Positions 1 through 11,638 of a DNA stretch of 64,000 nt are shown here, piece by piece. A program made the translations under genes and the position numbers. The number at the start of each line of letters is the position of its first letter. The first letter of the stretch is position 1. The stretch comes from Conoideocrella luteorostrata. Lineage: Eukaryota > Ascomycota > Sordariomycetes > Hypocreales > Clavicipitaceae. The notes under the pieces are model-generated. The model saw only the letters and a list, made by a program, of their open reading frames with translations, had not been told where the DNA came from and made no database searches. The DNA lies in assembly GCA_032433595.1 (NCBI GenBank), contig JASWJB010000003.1:1-64000 (forward strand), read 5' to 3'.

Positions 1-1339
1 ATAAAATAAAATAAAATAAAAATTGAGATTGAAAAGCGGGGATGCCCATATTCTATGCTTCCGTTATAATTCATAATTTAAAAAACGGAGTAATTTGCAT
101 TTCGGTCGTAGCCTCAAGAGGAGCTCGCATTCCAGACTCGTACCTTTTTTCCCCACGTGGATCGCGATCGTCTCCTTCTACGCGCAACACTGATATTATC
201 GAGAAGCTTATTTGTATTTTATTCTTATGCCATGAGGAGAGATTGTTATGGCTTGCGGCAGACATAATGCCTCAGTTGCATCCTTGTGGGATTACGTCGT
301 AGCACTACCATTTCCAAGCGCGCCACCAATGCGAGAACAGGTGACGATGCTCAGAGATAATATTCCGCAGCTTGAGAAGCTTGGTTTTAAAGTCAGTAGC
401 ATATCACATTAGTAGCGCCTCTCCCGTCAATTGATCGTCCGCATTGGCATTGAAGGCGTTGAAGGGCTTGCCGGTGTCACCACCAGCCATCCTCCTGGCT
501 ACGACGGCGTAAGGCTGCACTACCATCAGCAGGTCTATGTGACTGCTCACTCACTAGCAGAGTCTTGTCTCGCATTTTTTTTACATATAAGAGAGTTTTC
601 TCACATTGGGTGTTCCTGAAAGCTAGCCATGCCTGAACAGAGACATGCATTAGGCTGGTGCTCTGCTGGTCAAGTGCCGATGCTGCCGATCGCCCGTTGC
701 AAATGCTATGCCGGTTCCAAGAATTGACTCAGATGTTCCCATGGCATTTGCCATGGGAGAGCGAAAGATGCGACAGTCGAAGTGATCAACGTGGGTATTG
801 CATATCCCGGAGTGGTTTTCGCAGGCGGATCTGTCTGCCCACGCATTCCTCCCTCGCGCAGCCACCATCGTTCGCCCTTCAAACTGACTTACAAGCCAAA
901 ACGCCTTTTTTTTCTACCACCCACGACTTGTCCATGTGCCTGGCGAATCGGCATTCTGTCTTTGCAGCACGCAGGGTTCTGCAGCGAAAGTTCTCCGTCT
1001 CTCGCCGCCGGGTCAACTACGTCAGAGAGCTCCTGTGGCAGCTACCGCATTCCGTTTTCTCGTGCCACCAGAATGGCTTCGACTGGCGGGCATTCCATGA
1101 GCCTGGCCAGGTGACGCCTCGCACATAGTGCCATCGAGGTGCTCGCAATACCAGTCTGAACGAGCTACACACTCCAGCCAGGACTCGGAACTATTATAAA
1201 ATGCTTGCCGTGCTGCTTGCATCTAAACGTGCTTCCTTTGTTCCTCAGCAGCTTGCATATCTCTACATCACTTGCAACTTCCACCACTCACACATTATAA
1301 AACAAAAAATCTTCCACCTCCCAAAATAATACCGCCAAA
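1..1339. other. Intergenic region upstream of the repeat-protein gene
   Basis: The first 22 bases are an AAAAT microsatellite. No open frame here looks coding: the longest lack a coherent start, introns or domain-like composition. The last 150 bases are the likely promoter and 5' leader of the secreted repeat-protein gene at 1340. Confidence 0.6.
1195..1200 (+). promoter_or_regulatory. Candidate TATA box of the secreted repeat-protein gene
   Basis: TATAAA lies 140 bp upstream of the ATG at 1340, followed by a CT- and CA-rich stretch typical of highly expressed fungal genes. A second ATTATAAAA lies at 1294-1302 but is only about 40 bp from the ATG, so the upstream one is the better candidate. 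No transcription start can be seen directly. Confidence 0.4.
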
Positions 1340-2776
1340 ATGAAGTCTGCCTTTGTCACCCTTCTCCTCTCCCTGTTCGCTGGGGCCGCTCTGGCAGCGC
1401 CCACCGGCATGAGCAACATGGCCATAGACGCTCGTCAGATGAAAGCTATTCACATTCTCCACCAGAACAAGGAGGCTCTTGGTCTCAGCGGCGACGAGAT
1501 GCAAATGTTCGACAAGTTCATGGAGAGCATGGAGGGCATGCAGAAGCGAGACTACCAGTCCAAGCCTACCAAGGAGGCTACGGAGGCTGTTGGCAAGGCC
1601 ACCAAGGGCCTCAAGACTGCTACAATGATGGAGCGCGACATGATGGGCAAGCCTGCAGGTGAGCTCAAGGATACACTGAAGAAGGCCACTAAGGGTGCCA
1701 CCATGATGGAGCGCGACATGATGGGCAAACCCACAGATGAGCTCAAGGATACATTGAAGAAGGCCACCAAGGGTGCCACCATGATGGAGCGCGACATGAT
1801 GGGCAAGCCCACCGATGAGCTCAAGGATACACTGAAGAAGGCCACTAAGGGTGCCACCATGATAGAGCGCGACGTAATGGGCAAGCCCACCGATGAGCTC
1901 AAGGATACACTGAAGAAGGCCACCAAGGGTGCCACCATGATGGAGCGCGACGTGATGGGCAAGCCCACAGATGAGCTCAAGGATACACTGAAGAAGGCCA
2001 CCAAGGGTGCTACCATGATGGAGCGCGACGTGATGGGCAAGCCCACAGATGAGCTCAAGGATACACTGAAGAAGGCCACCAAGGGTGCCACCATGATGGA
2101 GCGCGACATGATGGGCGAGTCCACTGGACTCAAGGATACACTCGACAAGACCACAAAGGGTGTCAAGGGTACTGCCGGAGGTGCCACTAAGGATGTCAAA
2201 GGTCTCACCAAGGGCCTTGGTCTTGGAAAGCGTGAGGAGATGGCTGATCCTACCAAGGCTGTCACAGATGAACTGGAGAAGGCTGGAGTTAAACCCGAAC
2301 AGATCAAGAGTCTTGTTAACGCCCTCGGCGGAAAACTCGATGACGTCGTTAAAGGTCTCACCGGCAAGGATGCTAAGCTTGCAAAGACTCTTGGCTCCGT
2401 CGGCAAGACTACTGATGGGCTTCTGGGAAGCAAGGGGAAGCGTGAGGAACAAGAAATGGCAGCCAAACCTAGCAAAGCTGTCATCGATGCTTTGAAGAAG
2501 GCTGGAGTTTCCCCCCAACAGGCTGAGAGCGCCCTCAGCAAGGTCGGAAAACAGCTCGATAGCGTCCTTGAGGGTGTTACTGGCAAGGATGCCGGTCTTG
2601 ATGGTACTCTTGATTCCGCCGGCAAGACTCTAGGTGGGCTTCTGGGCAAGCGTGAGGAAATGGCTGCAAAGAAGGGAAAGGCTGCCTCCGCGGATGTTGC
2701 AAAGCTCGCTATGTCTGCCGGTGGTGGCAAGAAGGGTGGCCTCTTGGGTGGCTCACTTATTCCCGGTCTCCTCTAA
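1340..2776 (+). CDS. Secreted lysine-rich repeat protein with Kex2 sites (KEP-like)
   Basis: Single-exon frame of 478 codons, not recognised as a named family. Residues 1-19 form a clear signal peptide ending in AALA. A KR dipeptide at about residue 70 ends a short pro-region. Seven tandem 26-residue units follow (last one 25), encoded at 1619-2161 by 78-bp units, each carrying a MMERD(M/V)MGKP core and an amphipathic ELKDTLKKATKG helix. The C-terminal half holds two copies of a second repeat of about 69 residues, beginning REE and containing a TGKDA core. Each copy is preceded by KR, and a further KR precedes the Gly/Lys-rich tail. Family knowledge: fungal secreted proteins with repeats separated by KR or RR are often cut by the Golgi protease Kex2 into peptides. 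Inference: maturation would release the helical repeat block and two 69-residue peptides. A structural surface protein is the alternative. Repeat count may vary between strains. Confidence 0.85.
   Translation: MKSAFVTLLLSLFAGAALAAPTGMSNMAIDARQMKAIHILHQNKEALGLSGDEMQMFDKFMESMEGMQKRDYQSKPTKEATEAVGKATKGLKTATMMERDMMGKPAGELKDTLKKATKGATMMERDMMGKPTDELKDTLKKATKGATMMERDMMGKPTDELKDTLKKATKGATMIERDVMGKPTDELKDTLKKATKGATMMERDVMGKPTDELKDTLKKATKGATMMERDVMGKPTDELKDTLKKATKGATMMERDMMGESTGLKDTLDKTTKGVKGTAGGATKDVKGLTKGLGLGKREEMADPTKAVTDELEKAGVKPEQIKSLVNALGGKLDDVVKGLTGKDAKLAKTLGSVGKTTDGLLGSKGKREEQEMAAKPSKAVIDALKKAGVSPQQAESALSKVGKQLDSVLEGVTGKDAGLDGTLDSAGKTLGGLLGKREEMAAKKGKAASADVAKLAMSAGGGKKGGLLGGSLIPGLL
1619..2161 (+). 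repeat. 78-bp coding tandem repeat, seven units
   Basis: Units start at 1619, 1697, 1775, 1853, 1931, 2009 and 2087; the last is 75 bp. They differ by a few substitutions, mostly synonymous or Met/Val and Met/Ile swaps, so the array is young or homogenised by recombination. The unit also lacks stops in antisense frames, which creates long spurious minus-strand frames. Confidence 0.95.
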
Positions 2777-4750
2777 GTGTGTGACTTCAATGTGGATTGA
2801 GTTTTGGCCTAGGTAGCAATCGATGTAAAACGGCGATGCCAACCCCTGGTTGCGGTAGCTTTCCCGGCTCCGAAGATGACGATTGCTTTCCGAAATAGTT
2901 TGATTAATACTATGTTTTGTCTACCTGAGTCATTTTCGTGCCCTCGCTCTGTTTCATGTTTTTGCCATGAAAATAGTCAATGTAGGTTTCGCCTAGAACC
3001 CGTCTCTCTCTATATTCAAGGCATACATATCGGAAATGATCATGACAAAGGTCTGCGCATTCCGGACATGGCCTTTTAAAAAGCAGTTCAGATCAAGCAG
3101 TGGGCTCAACGGAGATCATCTATAAACATGGTTCAAGAGTGTAATCACGACGAAAAACGTACAACTTACAACCGTGGGACAGCATAACATTTGCAAGTGG
3201 CTGCTATACTGGCTTCAACTAATGCGATTCTCGTTAATTTATGTTGTTTTCCATGAGCTCTAGTTTTTTCTTCCCCATGATTGCCAATCGGCGCAAGTGT
3301 ATGGAGTACAAGAACTGGAACATCTTCCCCCGTGTAGACAGTGCATGTAGGACGTACCTAGGTCACAGGACAAACGTGCGTTTGCTGTGCCGCGTTGGAC
3401 TCAAAAATCGCCCTTCGCGCCAGTCATGATTCAAAATGTTATTAATTAGCATTGATTGTGAGCGGAAATTATAGATAGCAGCTGCAGGCAGCAGTAATTA
3501 CTTCGCGCAATGGCTGCTTTGCGACGCCGCAAATGCCATACACAATATTCATGCCCTGATCTCATCCTTGATTTTATGGGATGCTCCCAAAAGTATTTCT
3601 CGAGTAGCAGGCTTACATCTTTTGAGCGTTGCAGAACTGTTTCTGCCTCGTGTTGCAGAATTTCACGTTTGTGAAATGGCGAGAGAACATACACGTACGA
3701 CGAGTCGCAAATCTCGGGCGCGGAAAATTGCATGTCCTCACCAGAGCCTCCATCACCTGTCACCAAATGAAGGCCCTCTACTGCCACCATCATCGCCACC
3801 GTCACGACAGCCCCAGCATTGTCCGCACCACCACAGCTCAAGCACTACCGCCGCCATATGAACGCAGGCCACGGCGGAGGCGACATGTACGGCGGCTCTC
3901 ACACCAATCAACTGCCAGAGCCACAACCTTTTCAAGGAGTGCGCTCGATTGCGACTCCGATCTGTCCTTCATCCTCGTCCTCCGTCGGGCTGGTATCTCT
4001 GAGCTGATTTCCTCTGGTGAGTGTGTTTGTGTCTATCTTTATCTGTATGCGCGCCTTACAGTTGAGCCCTGGAGACCTTGCATGCCAGCGTGTTGTACGG
4101 GCAAGAGCGCCTGTACGCGTTGGCACATTAGTTAGCCAAGATCATTCCCAAACGCTGCCCAAACGCAACTCCTAGACAATAGTTGCTTAATGAGCATGTC
4201 TCTGATAATAATAATATTATGCCCCCCAGACCTATTGAGTATGCATAAACTCCCTCTTATCCATTGTTTTTCTTGGTCAGCAATTCCTGTTGATAGTGGT
4301 TGCTAGTCATTGATTATGTACGGGCAGCAAGAGCCACAGCGGTTATAGGCAATGATTAAAAGCCACTTACAGGCAGCTCGCCGCTGATAGCAGTGGTTGC
4401 AGGCGGCAGTGTAGCGCGCTCTCCGCCTGCAACTAGTGCTATAACTGTAGTGTGTGCCAGATTTGTAGTCATGTGACTGGTTCTTGTTTGCTTTCGTGGC
4501 TAAAATCCCCGTAGCAGCATTTGGCGCGGCAGTGTGGGCAGGCACACACACTGACCTCGTCATGCCCGACGGAGTATTGAGTTTTAGATCCACGCTCAGT
4601 TACACATTGCCGAGTCCCGTAGTCTACCAGCCGCCGATTCACGGAGTACATGCTGCAGAATTGTCTTGGCTTGGCCAAAGTGGTGTGAATTTTTACAGGA
4701 GTGAATAGTGTGCTATATAGTCCATAATTACTGCCTGTTCCGCATCGGTT
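2777..4750. other. Intergenic region, nothing supported
   Basis: Contains the 3' flank of the repeat-protein gene and about 1.9 kb without a frame that combines start, composition and splice signals. A 168-codon frame at 3629-4135 is His/Arg/Cys-rich and looks like chance. No RNA gene was found before the tRNA at 4751. Confidence 0.5.
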
Positions 4751-4833
4751 GGTCTCGTCGACTAATGGCTAAGTCGTCGCCCTCCGGAATAGGAAATAGG
4801 CGGAGATTCCAGGTTCGAGTCCTGGCGGGATCG
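4751..4833 (+). tRNA. tRNA-Arg (anticodon CCG) with a 10-nt intron
   Basis: A full cloverleaf can be drawn. The acceptor stem GGTCTCG (4751-4757) pairs with CGGGATC (4826-4832) with two G-U pairs. The D stem is GACT/AGTC with loop AATGGCTA. The anticodon stem TCGCC (4777-4781) pairs with GGCGG (4799-4803). The T arm is CCAGG-TTCGAGT-CCTGG, with a 5-nt variable loop and discriminator G4833. The anticodon loop is 17 nt rather than 7. Removing 10 nt after position 37 (4788-4797) leaves CT-CCG-GA, giving anticodon CCG for CGG codons. The intron place is the canonical one for eukaryotic nuclear tRNAs. Confidence 0.93.
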
Positions 4834-5752
4834 ACGTTGACTTTCAACCGTTCTTTTTTTGGTGTGTGTGATATTGCTCGATTTTCTCGATTTTTTACGC
4901 CTCCCGGCCGGATGGTAGCCCGCATCACGCCCCCTTTTTTGCCAAACCCCACCAAATATGTGGGGCATTGAGCAGGATACCCGCAGTTTTGACAGCAAAA
5001 AAAACATACTATGCGGCACAAAGTTTTTAGACATGTGCTATCGTGGAAGAGACCTAGGGGTATGCGAAAACTTTATGCCTTCCACTGTAACAGCGACAAC
5101 GGCCTGGACCGCGCAGCATGAGTTTAAAGACAGTTCATTTTGGATGACATCTGGTTGTGGTATCGTGAACTACGCATTTATTATTAGCAATCACTATGAG
5201 CAACAAGAAGTGCCGGTGTCACCTTTCATGCAACGCGCAGAAGTAATCCAGGATGTTTTGAATACTGGTTATACATGCTCTGAAATGGTTTGCCATCAAG
5301 GAAACCCTATACAAGCTACTAAATACAAGGAAAACTTTTTTGGCATACTGATGCACCAAACCATTACCATTACCATGGTAGTCTCGGATCCCCGAGACCG
5401 ATGTGTATCCACACTCATGTGCTAGTGCTCCAAACCGTAGTAAGCGTCCTGCCGGCTCTTGTCTCTATATGCAATAATGGCGAGCTTCCGCTCCAAACCG
5501 TACGGCCTCGGATCAGACTTGTTCCCAAGGTCCAGTGCCTGAAACAAACTACTCGCAGAGAACTATTATTGGTTTTCGGAAACGGTCTACACAGTAATGG
5601 TGAACAGAGGGACTCCAGTCCACAGACCGGACAGAGAATTAAGGAAAGACAGCGGGTAAGAAAGTGAAATCTTTGTTGCAAGGTCAGGGTTGTGCTAAGC
5701 CATCCTCGCTCGTAGTTTTGATTGGTGGGTTGGAAATGTCACTTTCCCAGTC
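4834..5752. other. Intergenic region between tRNA-Arg and the acidic nuclear protein gene
   Basis: The tRNA is followed directly by a run of seven Ts, the usual RNA polymerase III stop. Frames of 88-155 codons occur on both strands but show no start context, introns or domain-like composition. The last few hundred bases are the 3' flank of the minus-strand gene ending at 5753. Confidence 0.5.
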
Positions 5753-7543
5753 TCATATCCTGAGAAAATTGACATCCGAAATACTTCTGTGTCTCTTGTG
5801 ACTATTGCTCACTTCGCTGGAAGCCTTTCGCTTGGCTGATGCAGACTCCAGGGGGCTTCGGGCCATGTCGCTCATATGCTTCTTGTGTCGTCGGATCGGG
5901 GTCAAGGGTACGCCCGCCGTATCGAAACGATCTGACTTGAGCCCACGGATTGCGCTGTAGTTGTAGGGGCCGCTAAAGGCAAGAGAATCTTGGGTGGCCT
6001 TATTGCTTAGAATCAACTGTTGATTGATCTGGTTGCGTCGGAAGGCACCAACAGTGTCCGAGTTGAGATGTGACAGGACTTCAATCTCGCTAGAAGCTGT
6101 CGTGGGTCTCACGGGTGTCGACATAGGCTCCCAAGTGCCGTTGTCGCCTTCCTCACCGGAAGAATTGCCGTCGTCCCACGTAATAAAGTCGCTGATGTCG
6201 AGCTTTTTCTCAGCCTCGTCTTCGTCCCCTTGGATACTACCCGTGGAGCTTTCCTCGGCGGTGCCTGTCTCCGATGGAAATGGAAAGAAGGCTTCAGCAG
6301 GACCCATGGTCTGAGCATTAACGAAATCGCCAAAAGTGTTGGAAGAGAACATGGCACTGAGCATCATGTTGGCAGAGTTACTGAGAATTGGAGATGATTG
6401 TTCCTCTATGGGCCATGGGAAGTTGAATTGCTCTGGAGACAGGTCAAGCTGACGGCGCCGGTGGGGAGTGAAAATCATCATCTTCCTGGTCAGAGGGTTC
6501 AAGACAGCAATGGGTTTCTTATCCGATCGGTCAAGATTGAACCGTCCGACACGGGGCTGTCCGCGCTGTGTTTTCACAGGGGATGGTACGTCCGAGTCAG
6601 AAACTTCACTCATGGGCACAGACGGACGACGAGACTTTCTTCGAACAAGAGGTTCGGGAATGTCTTCTTCGGTTGTGTCACCATCGGCTGAGAAAAGGTA
6701 AAATTGTTAGCAACGAGACTAAGAACAATTGTCCCGTGACATCCAGGACTCACTTTCGTATCCATCAAGTTCCAGAGACTCTTCGAATGAAGGGGTGAAC
6801 TTGATTGGAGATGTGTCGATCTGTGGAGGTTTAGGAGTGGCAGTCAGGGTATCGTCATCGGAAAGTTCACGAATGACGTCCTCGGCATCGGAGTCATCGT
6901 CATGTTGTTCGTACTGGCCGCTATAATCCCAAAACGAGCCTGAGCCAGACGATTCGTCTGGGTCATATTCTATTTCACGACGGAATGCTGGGTCAAGTGA
7001 GGTTTGCGATACAAAGATATCAGGAAATAAATCGCCATGATCATCGTCTTCATCTGTATCTGTAGAATCAGAGTCACTGGAAGGCACATCAAAGCGAACA
7101 TGGCGCTCCACAGCTGCGTCAGAGACGAAGGGAGGATCCCGGAAAATGTCCGACGCTTCACTTTCGTCAACCTCAGAGACAATACCAGCCCAGCTGGCAC
7201 TCTCATCAGCATCCGGGTCTGCGACTGGATGAGTGGGATCAAAATCTCCGTCGTCGATTCCGTTGTCATCGTCGTCATCATCATCATCGTCGTCGTCGTC
7301 GTCATTGTCACTCACATGTGGCGGTCGAGGAGATTCTGAAGGCTTTGCCTCTATCAGAATGTTTCGCTCCTCGACCGCATTGACATCTTCCTCGTCATCG
7401 TCAGAAGAGTCGCTAATCTCCTCAACGGCAGAGTAACCATCATCGTCGGACAGGTCGAATGAAGATGAGGTGTCTGAGCCTCTTCGCTTGGATGCCTTTT
7501 TGGCAGTTGTGGCAGGATACTTCTGCCGAATGTTTCGTGACAT
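5753..7543 (-). CDS. Acidic nuclear protein resembling Ifh1/CRF1 coactivators
   Basis: Two exons (7543-6754 and 6687-5753) joined over a 66-bp intron (6688-6753) with donor GTGAGT, branch TGCTAAC and acceptor TCAG; frames match and give 574 residues. The N-terminal half is extremely acidic, with a run of about 14 Asp, Ser/Asp clusters and a basic RKR patch near residue 20. The middle reads HVRFDVPSSDSDSTD, then PDIFVSQTSLDPAFRREIE, then a TTEED patch and a GRFN...KPIAVLNP...MMIF strand. The second exon holds ANMMLSAMFSSNTFGDFVN and FITWDDG and ends in a basic KRHR tail. From memory this order resembles the fungal CRF1/Ifh1 family, cofactors of forkhead proteins at ribosomal-protein promoters; that is recall, not a search. 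Otherwise it is simply an acidic nuclear protein. The Asp run comes from GAC/GAT repeats around 7270-7308 that may be length-variable. Confidence 0.7.
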
Positions 7544-10500
7544 GTCTGTGAAGAAGATTGATGCGTATAATCGGTTTCGGGATGGTTCTTTGTTGTCGTA
7601 CCAGAAAAATTGTTTATAGGGGGGCCCGTTCTATGAGTGATCGATATCTCTATTGTGGCAGTGGCAATGAAGTACAGAATTCCAGCGTATTTGCCCAGTG
7701 GTCAGGGAATGTGAATAGTCTAAATGACGCAACTGGTGCAAATACAGACAGGAGTCGTGAATAGACGTAGAGAAAGGGAGGGTGAGGAGAGAGTGGTGTA
7801 AAGGCGTGATGATATCGGATGAACTGGCCCTGTCAAGACGGGCTAATGGCAGAATCTTTGATTTCAGATACAGACTCTCGAGAGAACCGCTTGTTTGATT
7901 CGGTGATGCGATATATTTCACGGCTCAGGAGCGTGAAAGCCTGCTATGGAACTAAATCGTCGACGTATAATGGTTGTAACACTCGGTGAACTGCTGGACT
8001 GCGGGCCACTGACGGTGGCCCGCAGTGGGCGTTTACAGCTCAGCGACGGCCGAAGGCATCTTGACACGACGATAGTTCCGAATTGGGTATGATCTATTAA
8101 CTGTTGTAATAGGGCGACTTCGTTGTCTTTGATGTGGTTTGATGGGTTGTGATGACTCGAGAGGAGAGAGGAGGGAAAGAGCAAAGGGGAGCCGGCAGTG
8201 GGAGAAATAGTCGATTCCCAAACTTTTCTCTGCCATGGTGGGGTCTTGCGCCTGATTCGCCTAGCTCACAGGGGTGGGCGGCGGGCAGAGGAGCTAGTCC
8301 GTAACGGGTCATGGACGTGGAACTCGGGGGCAGCAAGGTGCAACAAGCTGCACCTGGTGCAGCGTCACCGCTCTTTGTCACTCCAGCGAATCCTCCCTTT
8401 GCTGGTGGCAGCATCGTAATAGTTATAGGATCGTCCTGAGGGGTATCTCAGGGGTATCTCTTGGTCGGTTTGGTCCAGAATTTGACGTCAATTTAACCAC
8501 TTGTTAGGCTGGTTGAGGGGTATAGGGACCCAAGTCAAGCCCTACGTTCCACACCAAGCTTCAGACGCCAGTGATATTTTGATCCAATATCAAACTGTCG
8601 ACAAGGGACTCTAGCCTTCGCGAGCTGCGCCTGCATCATCGCTGGTGCAAGGCATTTAGACCCTGCGCCATCCCACGCGTAATTGCAGCCACCAGACAGG
8701 ACCGTACTGTATAAAACCAAATTATCCCGTGTGATAGCCGCCCAGCGTGTACACAATATTCAACATTGAGAGTCGACCAAAAGGGCACGATTGCGGCTTT
8801 GATGTGCATAAAGATTATTTGGGGGAGGACAAAGTTCGATATTTTTTTCGGGTTAATTGATAGTTACCTGGTCATTATGCAGCCGCCAACGCTGTGCTGT
8901 CCTCTACGGAGTAGAGTAGCGGCATGACGAATGGAAAGCGGGGTTGACAGAAGTTAGTTACTTCACAATACTCCGTGCAGCTGCTATACTTGGCGTCGAG
9001 CATGCAACACCTGTCAAATCGTCACAGACATGCAGGTCCCAGGGAGAGGTGTTTCAATTAAGGGGGCTGCGGGCGACTTCAATACATCGGCCACTTCTAC
9101 TGCATCAACATCTATCGACGTTGGCATTGGAAGGCTCAGGACTAATACTCATTCCTCAAGTTGTTGTCTGGTCGCTGTCGGCGATGACCGTCCCTTCAAC
9201 TTTTTTTGTTTCTTGGGTCTGCTCTTATCAGCCGCCATGCAAAGGACCGAACGTCAAACCCTGGATCGGCGACTCTGGAACCCATTCTCCACTTCAATGG
9301 GCTTTCTCCTTCGCACTCCGCCAGCCTAGTTTTTCCCGTAGTTAACATCGGCAAGGCGAATCGCTGTAGTTACATGCGATGGTGCCACTTTGTCATAGTA
9401 CTATGGAGCCTACTCCGTGCATGTAAACTACATTATTCTCGTGACAAACTACTAACGGCAGCATGTCACGAGACCCGTGTGTTCGTTTCTTCGCGAAGGT
9501 GCGCGCTGTCGGCTTGACCTCCAATACACAGTAGCGTAGAGAGCAGGATAAATACAGTCAACAATATGACACAAGCTGCTCTAGCAAACAAACGAGAATG
9601 CCACTGCCCGTTGTGGCACCACAGCCGCCCCGGCACAGAGACGAGCCTGGACCACTAATTCGTCGGATCATGTCCTTCATGACCGTCGACTAACTTACCG
9701 CCGTCGGCCTGCTGCAGAGTACCAGTGTCACGATTCGGACTTTTGAATTGAAGGCGGTACTACTCCGTATGAGGACACAAATCACCGACGTGGGAGCCTA
9801 ATCGCCCAACCACTTCGCCGGGCGTATATAGTAGTGCAGGTTCATCGAGATGCCGACATGCCTTAAATAAACAGCCCAAAATTGTTCGTCGAGTCATAGG
9901 TCCATAATAGGAGGAGTCATAACTAACTAACTACCACTTCGTCTCACCGTCGCCATTTATTGCCCCTTCAGAGGTCCCCCCCCCCCCCCCATGGTAGTTT
10001 AAGCCTCAATAATGCATCGCGATGATAGTTGCTATGAAAGTCTGCAGGCATCCAAGCCCGGGCTAAGCAACGCTTCTACGTTTATGGCTAGCTATGACTC
10101 TGAGTTTTCGAGATGAACCCAGGCAAACAGGGTGACTCAGAGCGATCATGGAACCAAAGCATGCATAGACGTAGCTAAGCAGATGCCAGATGACCAGGAT
10201 TCAAGGTTGGATCAACAATTGGGGCTAGCACGGCCTCACACCATTGCACAATGATTACTGCATCATCTAAATTTTGCTTACAGCACCGTACTTGTCTTTG
10301 TGAAGCTCGGCAAGGCTGCTGCACGTCGCACGGAGCTGCCTACAAACGCTACAAACACTACATTGGTCCAACATAAGAAGAAGCACAAAAACCGGTCACG
10401 CAAATGAATGCTTCTCAGTGGCACGACTTTCGCATTTTTCTTATTCAATTTGTTGTACGACGTGCAAACCGCACAGGCTGGTCATGCATTGTGTCGTCTC

Positions 10501-11638
10501 AGAGAAACCGTCAAATGGGTCTAGCTCTCCAACTTTCAGGGTTTCGATGTTCCTTTGGCCGGGACTAGGAAGTGGGGGATCCTTGTCTGGCTTGGGACGC
10601 CACTATTGTAATCGATGGAGCCTGGCGTCATGTTTTGCTCCACGGTTTTGGGGTGCGTTCGCGTGCTCTGGTGCGTGGACCTTTAACGTTTGGAGGTTTT
10701 TGGTTCCCTAATATTTGCCCCATCATACAGCATTGTTTTTCTACTATTGCAATGTTCCGTACTCATCGATAAAAGTTATAGCTATGTATTAGATGTCAAC
10801 ACAATTATTTAAAGTTGACATGGTCTGGGGGTTGTATTTTAGAGCTGCGATATGACATTGCTGAGCGTCGTGAGCATCTCCACTGTTGTTTTTATTCCCC
10901 GTCTCACAAACCAAATGTGTACCGCAGACAGACAGTTAGTCGTGGAATCGCTACAACATACTACTAGTAATATACTAAGTTTCTAACAATGATAACGCAT
11001 ACCATTCTTCATCAAGGGTTAAAGAAACAGTCGTGGTCGCACAGCTCATCATCATTTCGGGCTTCTGAGCGTGGTCTAGGGTAGCCTACTTTTCCAGCGT
11101 GACAATAATTGTCGGGTTTGAGGTAGCCATAGCCCAGAGGTGCTATTTCTAGAGAGCCTGAAGAAGTTTTTTTTCTTTTTCTATTCTCCTACTGCAAAGT
11201 TTTCTGTCTCAATCCATGTATTGTCTCATTTGCGCTGAACGACATGCTAGTAGCACTCAAAAGTATTGTATTGCACGCTCACAAAGCGTTATGGGAACTT
11301 GCCGCACGTGGGTTTAAGTCAATGCTGGTCGTTGCCGGGCCACCCGCTAAGGCGGCCTAGCGCCTAGTTCCAGCTCAAGTAAACAGCGGATCTAGCCTGC
11401 ATGCCACTCATGTTGATTCGTGAACTTGTTGAATTGGCTCACTGCTATACTCTGCTTTTCTCTTCTCCTTTGCTCCAATCTCTCGGCGGTTAGTCTTAAA
11501 TGCATCATCTACCATAGTATTACGGAGTCCTGTGCCATACGCTTGCATCTGTATTGCATCCAAACAACGAAGCGCAATCACGATATTGCTGCTCACTTCA
11601 ACATACCGAAAAGTGTGTGAACCACTGCTGCCTTGACC
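7544..11638. other. 4.1-kb gene-free interval
   Basis: No frame over 133 codons, and none with coding character. It holds a 15-C homopolymer at 9976-9990, a short direct repeat AGGGGTATCTC near 8437-8460, and the 9-mer TACTCCGTA or its complement at 8905-8913 and 9761-9769, with one-mismatch variants at 8969 and 9411. It separates two minus/plus divergent genes, so it contains both promoters, but such length is unusual for one. A non-coding RNA cannot be excluded. Confidence 0.5.

Noticed and set aside
1295..2730. Two minus-strand frames of 407 and 392 codons across the repeat-protein gene
   Set aside because: They are antisense shadows. A stop-free 78-bp unit repeated in register keeps other frames open, while the plus strand has signal peptide, start context and domain order.
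3629..4135. 168-codon plus-strand frame
   Set aside because: His/Arg/Cys-rich composition, no start context, no domain and no splice partner; looks like chance.
6970..7436. Antisense frames rich in Met, Thr or Ser over the Asp-rich exon
   Set aside because: Produced by the GAC/GAT repeat read in other frames.
8944..9345. 133-codon frame in the gene desert
   Set aside because: No signal peptide, domain or intron; not supported.
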